From: Evansella halocellulosilytica
GTDB lineage: Bacteria; Bacillota; Bacilli; Bacillales; Salisediminibacteriaceae
Assembly: GCF_002335745.1 (NCBI RefSeq)
Contig: NZ_NIST01000001.1
Span: 1 to 64,000, forward strand
DNA: 64,000 nucleotides
Reading direction: 5' to 3'
Shown: positions 15,729-24,992 of the stretch, piece after piece
How the letters are laid out: every line of letters begins with the position of its first letter
Position numbering within the stretch: position 1 is the stretch's first letter
Position numbers and translations under genes: made by a program
The notes under the pieces: generated by a model
Databases searched by the model: none
Seen by the model: the letters and a program-made list of their open reading frames with translations, nothing else
What the model was told of the DNA's origin: nothing

Positions 15729-16784
15729 TTAAATCCTGTTTATATTGCTCCCAGAATGTTTGGCTATTTCGCAAGAACTGCGAACTTCAAAACGCGCTTT
15801 GACAATCTTCGAATTAGTTTTTTTATAGTCTCCTACTCCAATTTGTGCAAATAACATGCGTACCGATTCATACCCTAATTGTGTTGCATGCATATCAACA
15901 GTTGATAAAGGGGGATCCAACTCATGTGAAAGTACCAAATCATCACTTAAAGCTACAATAGATACATCTTCAGGTACTGATAAATCCATCTCTTTTAACG
16001 CCCTTATTGCACCTAATGCTACTTTGTCTGTATCAGCAATAATCGCAGTATAACGCTCCTTATCTTGTTGGAAACATTCTAAAACTTTTTCATAACCGTA
16101 AACACTTGGATCTTGCTTTAAACTTTCTTTAAAAATGACCTTTGATAAGTCCGCTGACTTCTTTACTTTATGGAAAGCCTGTAAATAGCCTTTTTCTCTT
16201 ATCTTTGAAACCGTCATAATAGTTGGAGCGTTTAAGTATAGAATTTTTTCATGGCCTTTATTCAAAAGATACGTTGTAATTTCCTCAGTAATCTCAATAT
16301 TATTATTATCCACATATGGAGCCTTCCCTAAATATTCTTTAGAAGGTTGTCCAATGACTACAAATGGAATATCAAAGTGTGTAAGATATTCCATACGGTT
16401 ATCATTTGTACGTGGATCTAATAAGATGACTCCATCCATCCCATCTCTTGAAATAAACGGAAGTTCTAGCTCATCTTGAGACAAAGTATCTATTAATATA
16501 CGATAATTTTGTAGGGAAGCCTCCGTAATTACACCATTAATTAGATTGGTATGAAAAGTACTTAATGATAGATTTTTCGAATACGGAATATTTAGAGAAA
16601 TCGTCATAGTTTTCTTTGTTACTAAGCTGCGTGCGATATGGTTCGGTGTGTACTTTAATTCCTTTGCTGCTTCAAGTACTCTTTTTTTTACTTTTTCACT
16701 GATAGGGCGCTTCTGACTAAAAACATTAGAAACTGTCCCCTTCGATACATTAGCTCTTTTTGCAACATCATCAATTTTAGCCAT
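15729..16784 (-). CDS. LacI-family transcriptional regulator
   Basis: A 351-residue LacI/GalR repressor: N-terminal HTH IDDVAKRANVSKGTVSNVF (residues 3-21) with hinge HIARSLVTKKTMTISL, then a periplasmic-binding-protein-like sugar domain ending near residue 340. It starts 5 bp after the stop of the PHP gene, so it is the last gene of the operon that begins with the binding protein at 21301. The recognition helix (KGTVSNVF) differs from that of CcpA. The obvious candidate sites are the three TTAAACCGGTTTAA palindromes at 21352, 21409 and 23407, implying autoregulation; this pairing is inference. Confidence 0.88.
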   Translation of the reverse strand: MAKIDDVAKRANVSKGTVSNVFSQKRPISEKVKKRVLEAAKELKYTPNHIARSLVTKKTMTISLNIPYSKNLSLSTFHTNLINGVITEASLQNYRILIDTLSQDELELPFISRDGMDGVILLDPRTNDNRMEYLTHFDIPFVVIGQPSKEYLGKAPYVDNNNIEITEEITTYLLNKGHEKILYLNAPTIMTVSKIREKGYLQAFHKVKKSADLSKVIFKESLKQDPSVYGYEKVLECFQQDKERYTAIIADTDKVALGAIRALKEMDLSVPEDVSIVALSDDLVLSHELDPPLSTVDMHATQLGYESVRMLFAQIGVGDYKKTNSKIVKARFEVRSSCEIAKHSGSNINRI

Positions 16785-16789
16785 TTAGA

Positions 16790-18088
16790 TCAGTCCCTTG
16801 CTCCCTTTATAAAGATTGGATTGCTTATTGCTTGAGGTGTGTAATATTGAAGCTGTGTATCTTCACTCCATAATTCGACACGATAAAAACTATTATTTAT
16901 ATCTATTTGGAATGTTAGTTGGTGATCACCTTCACCTAATGTGCTTTCGTTAGTTAATCCGTTTGATGAATAAACTTTTATCGTTCCTCCCTGAAAGTTT
17001 CTTATCGTAACGTGCAAATTGTGATCATCTAACTCTTTGGATAACGCAACAATATCACCCATCTGATAATCATTTATGGATAAATCAATTAATGGGCCAT
17101 CTGGAGAAGATGAGATTGTAGCTTTTCCTAATTTAAGCGCACTTAATATCCCTTTTGGATTATGTGTTGAAGCTTTTATAAATGTTGTTGGTCCTCCATA
17201 ATTAATCCATTCATCCGGTCCATGTTTATCGCTACCGCCGATTGCAATGATCCTCTTTCCTTGGACAAGCTGACTTTGCCACCAATTTAACGCTCTCAAG
17301 TTTCTCTCATGCCAAGGACCATTCCATATTTCTACAAAATGAAACTCAAACTCTTCAAACCCCCAATCCCAACAGCAATGATTACAAAAAGGGTGGTTAA
17401 CAGAAATAAGAGCACCACTTTCTTCTCCTTCAGCAATAACACGCTTCACATCGTCAACAGTTTGACACCTAAAATCTCTAAATGGTTGATTGACACCATA
17501 AAAATTACTATGCCCTCTATTTGTCGTAAGTTCTACTGCAGGGATTATGACTAAGTCTTCTTGAGGTTCATACGCATAATTTTGACTAAACGTATTGTGA
17601 TCCGTTAAAGCAATGTATTCTAATCCCGCTTCCTTAGCATTCGTAATCACTTCTGATAAAGAATAGGGAGAATCACTATGATTAGAGTGCATATGCAAGT
17701 CACCTTTTATCCAACGAGCTACTTTTGGCCGCATTTCAACGTTTACCTCTACATTACACACCCCTGTTATTTCATACGCATTTAAAACAACTCCCCATTT
17801 TCCAGGAGTTATTTCTTCGATTAGATACCCCGGAGTAGCTCGATCTTCTCTTACAAAAATCTTTCTTCTAGCACCTCCACTCCATCCCCTCATTCCACTT
17901 GGGTCTTCTAATCCTAAGTCTATTGTATTTACTGCTTCATTTTCCACCTTTAAATAAACAGTGATTTCTTCAATCGTTTCAGGTACATCAAATGGTAGTG
18001 TGATATATTGTCCTTGTTTATCTTCAGGAATACTTTTAAAAAGTGTTACAGTAACTTTATCGGTAATTTTTACGTTTTCATTCATCAT
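16790..18088 (-). CDS. PHP-domain metallohydrolase, CehA/McbA type
   Basis: A 432-residue protein with the PHP metal motifs GDLHMHSNHSDSPYS (about residues 128-142), YIALTDHNTFS, a later NHPFCNH and GGSDKHGPD. The N-terminal ~120 residues form a beta-sandwich-like region, as in CehA-type hydrolases. PHP enzymes of this sort cleave phosphoester or ester bonds using divalent metals. It overlaps the preceding permease stop by 4 nt (ATGA), so it is co-translated with the sugar importer. In this context it may remove a phosphate or ester from an imported glycan; substrate unknown. Confidence 0.8.
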   Translation of the reverse strand: MMNENVKITDKVTVTLFKSIPEDKQGQYITLPFDVPETIEEITVYLKVENEAVNTIDLGLEDPSGMRGWSGGARRKIFVREDRATPGYLIEEITPGKWGVVLNAYEITGVCNVEVNVEMRPKVARWIKGDLHMHSNHSDSPYSLSEVITNAKEAGLEYIALTDHNTFSQNYAYEPQEDLVIIPAVELTTNRGHSNFYGVNQPFRDFRCQTVDDVKRVIAEGEESGALISVNHPFCNHCCWDWGFEEFEFHFVEIWNGPWHERNLRALNWWQSQLVQGKRIIAIGGSDKHGPDEWINYGGPTTFIKASTHNPKGILSALKLGKATISSSPDGPLIDLSINDYQMGDIVALSKELDDHNLHVTIRNFQGGTIKVYSSNGLTNESTLGEGDHQLTFQIDINNSFYRVELWSEDTQLQYYTPQAISNPIFIKGARD

Positions 18089-18936
18089 TCTTTCATCCCA
18101 CTTCCTATACCACCTAAACCTTTTTCAAATAGTGGTTGTAATGTGAAATAAAGGATCATCATTGGAATGGCTGCAGTTGTTGCACCAGCCATAATTAGTG
18201 ACCACTCAATATTGTGCTCTGTCTGAAACCTGGCTAAAGCAATTTGTATCGTGTACATAGACTCTGATCTAGCCACTGTTAAATGCCATAAGTATTCATT
18301 CCAGTTTCCTAAAAATGTGAAAATCGCTACTAAGCCTAATGCTGGTTTACTTAATGGAAGGATGATTTTCCAGTATACTTGGAATTTCGAACAGCCATCA
18401 ATTGCAGCTTGATCATCTAAATCTTTCGGGATTGATAAGAAGTATTGTCTTAGTAAGAAGATCGCAAAACCTGTAATAGCTGTCGGAATAATAAGACCTG
18501 CATAGCTATCTAACCAGCCAGCTGGCCCTGTAAATGGAATATTTCTAATCATTGCAAATAATGGAACGACCATTAATCCAGCCGGAACCATCATTGTTGC
18601 TAATACACCGAGGAATAAACCATTTCTTCCAGGGAAATCTAACCTTGCAAAAGCAAAAGCTGCTAAAGAAGCAAAGAACACATTAATTGCTGTAGCAGTA
18701 GTTGCAACGATTACACTATTCATAAATGCTGTAGGCAAAATGGTCCCTTCCCAAATACGAGAAAAATTATCCCAACGAAATTCAGTGGGTAAAATTTGTG
18801 GTGGCCATGCCATGACATCACCTTGACTTTTTAATGCAGTTGCGAACATCCATAAATACGGACCTATAAATCCGAGCAATACAAGGGTTGCTAAAATATA
18901 AATAATCATTTTATTTATTCGTTTTTTCTTCACCAT
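18085..18936 (-). CDS. Sugar ABC transporter permease, MalG/CUT1 type
   Basis: A 283-residue inner-membrane permease with about six hydrophobic segments. The EAA-loop segment DDQAAIDGCSKFQVYWKIILPLSKPAL (about residues 174-200) is the contact site for the ATPase and typical of the second permease of carbohydrate importers. The start ATG 18936 follows AAGGAGTGAG and lies 2 bp after the first permease's stop. No ATPase gene is present in this operon; a shared MsmX-type ATPase elsewhere is the normal Bacillus solution. Confidence 0.92.
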   Translation of the reverse strand: MVKKKRINKMIIYILATLVLLGFIGPYLWMFATALKSQGDVMAWPPQILPTEFRWDNFSRIWEGTILPTAFMNSVIVATTATAINVFFASLAAFAFARLDFPGRNGLFLGVLATMMVPAGLMVVPLFAMIRNIPFTGPAGWLDSYAGLIIPTAITGFAIFLLRQYFLSIPKDLDDQAAIDGCSKFQVYWKIILPLSKPALGLVAIFTFLGNWNEYLWHLTVARSESMYTIQIALARFQTEHNIEWSLIMAGATTAAIPMMILYFTLQPLFEKGLGGIGSGMKE

Positions 18937-18938
18937 GT

Positions 18939-19874
18939 TTACTCACTCCTTGAAGAAAGCTTTAAGTTCAACCATGTTACGAAAAGCAAGAATGGGAATA
19001 TAAATAGTGAAAGTGTAGCCCCATAACCTACATAGTTAAACTCAAAAGACTGTTGCCATACATATTTAATCGCTACTAACGTACTGTTTCTTGGTCCTCC
19101 GTCTGTTAATACATCAACAATAGCAACAACTTGGAAAGACCCGATAATCGACATCACCATACAATAAACAGAAATCGGCATGATCGTCGGAATCGTAATT
19201 CTCCAAAATTTATGCCAACCGTTTGCACCATCAATTTCTGCTGCCTCGTAATACGATTTCGGAACCCCTTCAAGACCAGCGAGGAATATTGGAATATTAT
19301 AAGATGCTCCACGCCACGCCCCGACAAAAATCAAGATCATCATTGCCCAAAACGGATCTAACAGCCAGTTAGGTGGTGAACTAAATCCAATCGTCGTTAA
19401 TATGTAATTCATAATCCCTAAATTGTGATCAAAGATCCATAAGAAGATCATTGCTGATACAACATCTGAAGTTACAGCAGGCAAAAAGTAAAATACTTTA
19501 TAAAAGCGTCTTCCTCTAAAAGCTCTGTTTAGTAATACAGCGATTAGTAATGCTGCAAATAACCCAAGGAGCATGGAACCTAAAGTATAAATCATCGTAT
19601 TCCCAATACTTTTCCAAAACATGCCATCTGACATTAAACGTGAGTAGTTATCTAATCCTATAAATTGTGGGGAATCGGGTAATCTATAGCGATGAAAACT
19701 TAGAAAGACAAGATAAATAATTGGAACAAAGGAGAATGTAAATAGTAATGATAATGCTGGAAATACAAACATATAAGAACCAAGATAGTCTTTCCACCGG
19801 TTTTTCTTTTTCACTTTTGTTGGTAACGGCAATTGCTTTACAGTTTCTGCAGAACTATTTTGCTTTGGTATCAT
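18939..19874 (-). CDS. Sugar ABC transporter permease, MalF/CUT1 type
   Basis: An ~311-residue membrane protein, first permease of the importer. EAA loop: YEAAEIDGANGWHKFWRITIPTI (about residues 217-239). The N-terminal ~30 residues are hydrophilic and cytoplasmic. Start: AGGAG precedes ATG 19874 at 8 nt; the GTG at 19883 overlaps the ribosome site and is unlikely. It is separated from the binding-protein gene by a stem-loop at 19897-19929. Confidence 0.92.
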   Translation of the reverse strand: MIPKQNSSAETVKQLPLPTKVKKKNRWKDYLGSYMFVFPALSLLFTFSFVPIIYLVFLSFHRYRLPDSPQFIGLDNYSRLMSDGMFWKSIGNTMIYTLGSMLLGLFAALLIAVLLNRAFRGRRFYKVFYFLPAVTSDVVSAMIFLWIFDHNLGIMNYILTTIGFSSPPNWLLDPFWAMMILIFVGAWRGASYNIPIFLAGLEGVPKSYYEAAEIDGANGWHKFWRITIPTIMPISVYCMVMSIIGSFQVVAIVDVLTDGGPRNSTLVAIKYVWQQSFEFNYVGYGATLSLFIFPFLLFVTWLNLKLSSRSE

Positions 19875-19896
19875 TAATGTCACTCCTAAAGATAGA

Positions 19897-19929
19897 GGAG
19901 GGTATACGAAGAAGTTTGTATACCCTTCC
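19897..19929 (-). promoter_or_regulatory. Intercistronic stem-loop between binding-protein and permease genes
   Basis: On the minus strand GGAAGGGTATAC pairs with GTATACCCTCC around a ~10-nt loop. A stem in this position commonly stabilises the upstream mRNA or partly terminates, so that the binding protein is made in excess over permeases. No long T run follows, favouring partial read-through. Confidence 0.6.
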
Positions 19930-19948
19930 TAAATAATCTCTTTATCCA

Positions 19949-21301
19949 TTACTGAGCTTCTCGTTCAAATGCTTCTTCTGCTAATCTTTGAGCTTCATTA
20001 AATGCCTCTTCAACGTCATCACCATCAAATACATTTCTAAACGCTTGGCCATGAGCATCATTTGCTTCTGGATAAGCTTCTAAGTAAAACTGTTCAGCAT
20101 GTGGTAACGTCTCAACAAATGGAGTTAATAATGGATCATCGTAAAGTTCATCTTCATATAAGTGTTCTTTAACTGGATGTCTCCCCATTTCAGCAGCCAT
20201 TCTGATACCGTACTTGTCAGAAATGATCCATTTCATTAGTTCAAACGAGACTTCTCTGTTTTCAGAACCTCTAGGTACGAACATACTTCCTCCACCTGCT
20301 ACAGATCCTTGGTCATTACCAGGGATTGGTGCAGTTCCAACTTTGTCATACATATCTGGAAATTCATTTTCAATACGAGAAATATCAAATGGTCCTGATA
20401 CAATCGCTGCAGCACGCTCATTCCCAAACATTGCTACAGGATGATCTGATTGTCTAGCTTGAGCTGGCGGAATCGGTGCAATTCCATGCACAGTAGCCAC
20501 CTCAGTGTAAGCTTCTACAACTTCTAGAACCGTTTCATTGTTTAAATCTGGCTGTAATTGACCGTCAACCTCTTTTAGAACATCTCCACCTTGGGCAACA
20601 ATCCAACCTTGCAGCCCCCAGCCACTTGCGGAAGGAACAAACCCATACACTCCATCGTCAGCTACAGCTTTCGTTACTTCAGTGAATTCTTCTAAAGTTG
20701 TCGGAGGTTCTAGACCTTTTTCCTCAAACATTTCTGTGTTATAAAGATAGAACGTCGTATTAATATCAATCGGAACTCCGTATTTTGTTCCTTCCCAAGT
20801 CACGTTATCTACTGCACCTGGTAAAAATTCTTCTTCAATACCCCACTCTTCCCACAGATCATCAACTGGCTCTGCTAATCCTTGACTTCCCATAGCAAAT
20901 GCATGCTGGTGAGCTAAATCAGGTGGAGCTCCACCATTGACAGCTAAACGAACTTGGTTTTGCATATCTTGCCATGTATGACCTGCAGACTCAACTGTAA
21001 TGTTTGGATATACTTCCATAAACTCATTGATTGCACCAACAACAGGATCTTCCTCTACATAATCTGCCGCTAACCAAACTTCAATAGTTGTATCTGGAAG
21101 GTTAGCAATGTCTTCATTGTACTCTGGTAAACCTTCTGAAACTAAGTCACGATCTACAGCAGAGTCTTGATCTTGTTCTTCATTTTGGTCAACATCATCA
21201 TTACCACTATCCGTTTGACCACTTTCTTCTGCTTCAGAACATGCTGTGAACAATAACAAACTGAAAGCTAAAACAATAGACAGAAAGAAAAACCTTTTCA
21301 T
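19949..21301 (-). CDS. Sugar ABC transporter substrate-binding lipoprotein
   Basis: A 450-residue family 1 extracellular solute-binding protein. Signal peptide with lipobox LFTAC (Cys about residue 21) and an acidic, Asp/Glu/Gln-rich linker before the folded domain (IEVWLAADYVEEDP...). Acidity suits an alkaline or saline outside. AGGGGACTTATGT precedes ATG 21301. First gene of the operon SBP-permease-permease-PHP-LacI; two TTAAACCGGTTTAA operators lie 51-123 bp upstream. The ligand cannot be read from sequence; oligosaccharide is likely. Confidence 0.93.
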   Translation of the reverse strand: MKRFFFLSIVLAFSLLLFTACSEAEESGQTDSGNDDVDQNEEQDQDSAVDRDLVSEGLPEYNEDIANLPDTTIEVWLAADYVEEDPVVGAINEFMEVYPNITVESAGHTWQDMQNQVRLAVNGGAPPDLAHQHAFAMGSQGLAEPVDDLWEEWGIEEEFLPGAVDNVTWEGTKYGVPIDINTTFYLYNTEMFEEKGLEPPTTLEEFTEVTKAVADDGVYGFVPSASGWGLQGWIVAQGGDVLKEVDGQLQPDLNNETVLEVVEAYTEVATVHGIAPIPPAQARQSDHPVAMFGNERAAAIVSGPFDISRIENEFPDMYDKVGTAPIPGNDQGSVAGGGSMFVPRGSENREVSFELMKWIISDKYGIRMAAEMGRHPVKEHLYEDELYDDPLLTPFVETLPHAEQFYLEAYPEANDAHGQAFRNVFDGDDVEEAFNEAQRLAEEAFEREAQ

Positions 21302-21351
21302 ACATAAGTCCCCTCCTATTTTTTATTGCTTTCGAACTCTACTTCCAATGT

Positions 21352-21365
21352 TTAAACCGGTTTAA
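21352..21365. promoter_or_regulatory. LacI-type operator TTAAACCGGTTTAA, site 1
   Basis: A perfect 14-bp palindrome 51 bp upstream of the binding-protein start. Centre-to-centre distance to site 2 is about 58 bp. The CCGG centre and AAA/TTT flanks are of the LacI-family kind but do not match the CcpA cre consensus. Confidence 0.75.
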
Positions 21366-21408
21366 TCATTCATAAAAAAATATATTTTGGTTCTTTAAAT
21401 ATGTCATA

Positions 21409-21424
21409 ATTAAACCGGTTTAAT
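21409..21424. promoter_or_regulatory. LacI-type operator ATTAAACCGGTTTAAT, site 2
   Basis: A perfect 16-bp palindrome containing the same 14-bp core as site 1. The two sites bracket the likely promoter of the SBP operon, as expected for cooperative or looping repression. Confidence 0.78.
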
Positions 21425-21541
21425 GAAAGCGGTTACTTTTAGAATTTACTATATATTCTGAATATAGTCAATGTAGTTATTTGATAATTATAAAAATTAT
21501 ATTGGGCGCTCATATTTGAGATTCTATTTCATTTCTAAACT

Positions 21542-22309
21542 TTATCCCTTCAGATATTTCTCTATTTTTTCTAAGTTTTGCAGACTTACACTTAAACTAT
21601 CAATTGGACTCCCTTCACAATCATCTTGTTCCACGACATACCATTCAACACCGTTCTTTTGTCCCCACCAAAGAATTGATTCAAAGTCGATTGAACCTGT
21701 ACCAATCTCTGTAAAATAGTCTCTGCCATCCGTTGTCATATCCTTTAAATGAATATATAGAGTTCTCCCTGTATACTTTTTAATAAAAGCTAATGGATCG
21801 CGTCCTGCTTTTTTAATCCAGTACGTATCAATCTCAGGATAGATAAAACGATTTCCAGAAGGCTCTAGTATATACTCCAACGCATTCTTCCCGTCGACCA
21901 TCGTTTTGAATTCAAAGTCATGGTTATGATAACCTACTCTAAACCCTAAAGGTTCAAGCTTTTGTATAGCTTCTAGCAGTTCTGATTTTGCTTGTTTATA
22001 ACCTTCTTCATTTTGCATTGACTCTTCCATATAGTGACAAAAAATATCTTTTGATTTGAACAAAATCGCCTCTTTGATAACATTATCCAAATCATGCTTC
22101 ATCCGGTCTAGCCCAATATGCATTCCCGCTGTTTCAAGCCCGGTCTCGTTTAAAACTTCAGAAATCTCTTGAGGACTGTACCCGAACAAACCATCAATCT
22201 GAACAGCTTTCCACCCCCTATTCTTCAATTCCCTTAACACTCCTGGAAAATCTTCTTTTAACTCGTTTCGAAGTGTAAATAACTGTGCAGCGAATTTCAC
22301 CTTAGCCAT
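21542..22309 (-). CDS. Sugar phosphate isomerase/epimerase family protein (xylose-isomerase-like TIM barrel)
   Basis: About 255 residues, AP-endonuclease-2/xylose-isomerase-like TIM barrel. Features: FAAQLFTLRNELKEDFPGVLRELKNRGWKAVQ near the N-terminus, VGYHNHDFEF (about 125-134), PEIDTYWIKKAG (about 157-168) and LYIHLKDM, positions where these enzymes bind a divalent metal. Two ATGs (22312, 22309) follow GGGAGGA; the second has the better spacing. It lies 30 bp after the aldo-keto reductase stop and forms a two-gene unit with it under the 23407 operator. The pair suggests oxidation/reduction and isomerisation of a sugar or inositol derivative. Confidence 0.85.
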   Translation of the reverse strand: MAKVKFAAQLFTLRNELKEDFPGVLRELKNRGWKAVQIDGLFGYSPQEISEVLNETGLETAGMHIGLDRMKHDLDNVIKEAILFKSKDIFCHYMEESMQNEEGYKQAKSELLEAIQKLEPLGFRVGYHNHDFEFKTMVDGKNALEYILEPSGNRFIYPEIDTYWIKKAGRDPLAFIKKYTGRTLYIHLKDMTTDGRDYFTEIGTGSIDFESILWWGQKNGVEWYVVEQDDCEGSPIDSLSVSLQNLEKIEKYLKG

Positions 22310-22339
22310 CATTCCTCCCTTACAAATATTTGATCTTCT

Positions 22340-23296
22340 TTACCTTGAATCTCTTAATAAATCAAGCCAGTCCATATCATGTTTCGATAAAGTAATATTG
22401 GCACCTTCTACAGAAGATAACAACTCTTCTTTTGTTTCTGGCCCGATGATTGCCGCAGTAGGAAATGGCTGATTCACAACATACGCTAAAGCGATTTGAA
22501 TAGGTGTAACCTTCTTTTCCTCCGCTAAAACAGAAGCTCTATGAAAACGCTCCCAATTCTCCGGACTATAATATACTCGAACCATCTCTCGATTGGAACG
22601 ATCTTCTGGGCTAAATCTCGCTGAGAAAAAACCACCAGCTTGTGATGACCAAGAAAAAACAGGCAGTTGGTTTTCCGCATGCCAATCGATTCCTTTTTTA
22701 TCTAATGAGATACATCCCGGCCAACGTGGTTCATTACATTTTGCTAGACTTAAATTTGGACTATTAAAAGTGAATCCAACAAGTCCATTAGCTACAGCAT
22801 AATCATTCGCTTCTTGTATCCGTTCATTTGACCAATTCGATACTCCAATTGTATGGATACATCCTGTTTCAATATGTTCGTTAAGCGCTTCGATAATAGG
22901 TCCGACTTCCACGTTAGGATCATCACGGTGCAAGGCATAAAAATCAATGTAATCCGTTTTTAATCTATCTAAGCTTTCATACAAATCTTTCTTTACCAAA
23001 TCTCGATTCACTCTATTACCAGGTTCACCATCATCTGGATGTGCTCCCTTGGTTATAAGTTGAATCTGATCTCTTTTTTTACTCTTTTCCAACCATTCTC
23101 CAACTACCTCTTCACTTCCTTCATATTGGTGAGCAGTATCAAGAGTATTTCCCCCAGCTTCTAAATAAGCATCGAGCATTCCACATGCATGCTCTAATCT
23201 GTCTGGGTAAAGATGAGCAGTCCCCATAATTAGGTTCGTACATTGTTTTTCTATTCTCTTTTTTCCAGTTGGTTGATGAATTTGTACTAGTTGCAA
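22340..23296 (-). CDS. Aldo/keto reductase
   Basis: A 318-residue AKR-fold oxidoreductase: NTLDTAHQYEGSEEVVGEWL (Asp and catalytic Tyr, about 51-70), KTDYIDFYALHRDDP (catalytic His region) and IGVSNWS. The NADPH-binding tail is VEGANITLSKHDMDWL. The start is TTG 23296, 7 nt after AAGGAGG. It heads a two-gene unit with the epimerase; a TTAAACCGGTTTAA operator lies ~110 bp upstream, so it should respond with the SBP operon. It probably reduces or oxidises a sugar intermediate. Confidence 0.88.
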   Translation of the reverse strand: MQLVQIHQPTGKKRIEKQCTNLIMGTAHLYPDRLEHACGMLDAYLEAGGNTLDTAHQYEGSEEVVGEWLEKSKKRDQIQLITKGAHPDDGEPGNRVNRDLVKKDLYESLDRLKTDYIDFYALHRDDPNVEVGPIIEALNEHIETGCIHTIGVSNWSNERIQEANDYAVANGLVGFTFNSPNLSLAKCNEPRWPGCISLDKKGIDWHAENQLPVFSWSSQAGGFFSARFSPEDRSNREMVRVYYSPENWERFHRASVLAEEKKVTPIQIALAYVVNQPFPTAAIIGPETKEELLSSVEGANITLSKHDMDWLDLLRDSR

Positions 23297-23406
23297 CAGA
23301 AAACCTCCTTCTAGAGAGACAATCTATAATGTTACTTGCACTTCTTTCCCCCCCTGCTATATTAATAGAATAAATATTCATTTTTAGAAAATGCTCTTGC
23401 ACGACC

Positions 23407-23422
23407 ATTAAACCGGTTTAAT
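23407..23422. promoter_or_regulatory. LacI-type operator ATTAAACCGGTTTAAT, site 3
   Basis: Identical over 16 bp to site 2 and lying in the 301-bp gap upstream of the aldo-keto reductase (23297-23597). It extends the presumed LacI regulon to the second transcription unit. The rest of the gap is AT-rich with no gene. Confidence 0.78.
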
Positions 23423-23597
23423 GATCTTCAAAAAAAGAGAGTTGCAAAGACCTATATTATGAATATGCTAAAAACATTATACCTTTAAGAAACAGTGTAT
23501 TTCAATAATATTTTTTGAATATTTCAATTTTTCAAGTGGCAGAACCTCTAGATTGTTAACAACAAGGATTATTTATTCGATTTATTTTTTTATGGCT

Positions 23598-24932
23598 TCA
23601 CATAGGCCTTTTCCATAAGGTACCATGCATCGTTTGTTTAGAAACTTCTACAATTCTTTCCGATGTAATAAATGGCCTCTTTGGCAACATGTTTTCACCT
23701 AAGAAGAAAGCTTTCGCAACCCCTCTTACTGTCACTGAATGTGCCTCGCCGTTATCAATAAAAGTTGCTCGTATTTCTTCAATATCCTCAATTACTGTGT
23801 GTTGAGGAAGTTTAACCGTAGTGGAAAAAGGACCGTCTTCACCGGCATATGCCAATTCATGATTATAAAATACAGAACTATACCAATGCTGGTCATTCAT
23901 AAGTTTGACTTGAATATCTACTTTGCCTAGATTTCCACTTTCACCAGCCGTAAATTTACTTGTTTGGATATAAATGTAGTAGAGAGGATCTCCTAACTTT
24001 TCTTTTTTGGGTTCGTGTAGTACTTCAATCAGTTTTTGACGTTTTATTTCTTTTGTTGCAATGACATATGTCCAAGGGTTGCCATTCATAACAGATTCTC
24101 TATTTTCATCGCGCTTAAGACATTGGATTGGTTTTAATAAATAACGGTAATCAGATGTGACTTCATCAGAAAAATTCCCGTTTTTTGTTGCAGTTTGCAA
24201 AACAGGATGGTCTCCGAGACCTCTATTACCTTTAAATTCTTTTACAACATGATCCGCCCCTTGAAACACTTCTCCATTCTCTTCGTCAGAAATCCTCTCT
24301 CCAAAACCGTTAACTCTTACTTTGTACGTCCACTCAATATCTGTAGTTCGACCCCATTTTGACAGTAAAGCATTAGCTTCTGTTCCATCATCTTCATGGC
24401 TGAAAATTGTATGGTATTCAAGAGTCATAGAACCGTCCTCTTGTTTATCACAATAGTAGAATGATGTAAGAGGTGTATCGGTATATACACTTTCATATGG
24501 TGAATCAATGTCACGACCATAAATTAAAGGAGCATTCTGATAAAAAACAATATCCGGGTCTGACTCTTTTACTTGCCTAATTTCTACTTTATGAACTTCT
24601 GCAGAGGAAATCTGAGGTGAAGACCGAACGTTTTGAAATACAAAAGTCAGCTCATGGTTACCTCGAGGTAAGCTGCCTAGTAATCTCTCATAAGTAAAGA
24701 CTTCTTCCCCGTAAAAGAGGATTAAATCTTGGTTATACTCTCCATTCACAAACAATCTAACTAATGCAGACTCTCTATCTTTAGCTCCCCAATCCCCTCC
24801 AGGTACTCTGCTAACAAAATCAATGACCGTTTCTCCCTTCTCCTCTATAGTAAAGGTTACAGTTAAACTCTGTACTTCATTCAATTGGAGTGGAGAATCC
24901 GAATATGAAAAAGAAGTAATATAGTTTTCCAT
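23598..24932 (-). CDS. Unrecognised beta-rich protein of the sugar cluster
   Basis: A 444-residue protein with no signal peptide or membrane segment, and no motif I can assign. It is rich in alternating hydrophobic/charged strands with many Tyr and Phe (SFYYCDKQEDGSMTLEYHTIF), suggesting stacked beta-sandwich or jelly-roll domains. The first ~130 residues (IDFVSRVPGGDWGAKDRESAL, then NHELTFVFQNV) resemble a carbohydrate-binding-module-like sandwich. A good start ATG 24932 follows TTAGGAGGGG. It lies between the two sugar importers, ~360 bp downstream of one. A cytoplasmic lyase, hydrolase or binding protein for the imported glycan are all possible. Confidence 0.55.
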   Translation of the reverse strand: MENYITSFSYSDSPLQLNEVQSLTVTFTIEEKGETVIDFVSRVPGGDWGAKDRESALVRLFVNGEYNQDLILFYGEEVFTYERLLGSLPRGNHELTFVFQNVRSSPQISSAEVHKVEIRQVKESDPDIVFYQNAPLIYGRDIDSPYESVYTDTPLTSFYYCDKQEDGSMTLEYHTIFSHEDDGTEANALLSKWGRTTDIEWTYKVRVNGFGERISDEENGEVFQGADHVVKEFKGNRGLGDHPVLQTATKNGNFSDEVTSDYRYLLKPIQCLKRDENRESVMNGNPWTYVIATKEIKRQKLIEVLHEPKKEKLGDPLYYIYIQTSKFTAGESGNLGKVDIQVKLMNDQHWYSSVFYNHELAYAGEDGPFSTTVKLPQHTVIEDIEEIRATFIDNGEAHSVTVRGVAKAFFLGENMLPKRPFITSERIVEVSKQTMHGTLWKRPM

Positions 24933-24992
24933 GATAGTACCCCTCCTAAGTAACTTTCCGTTTCGGGTGACAACGTCTTCACTTAATCGCTA

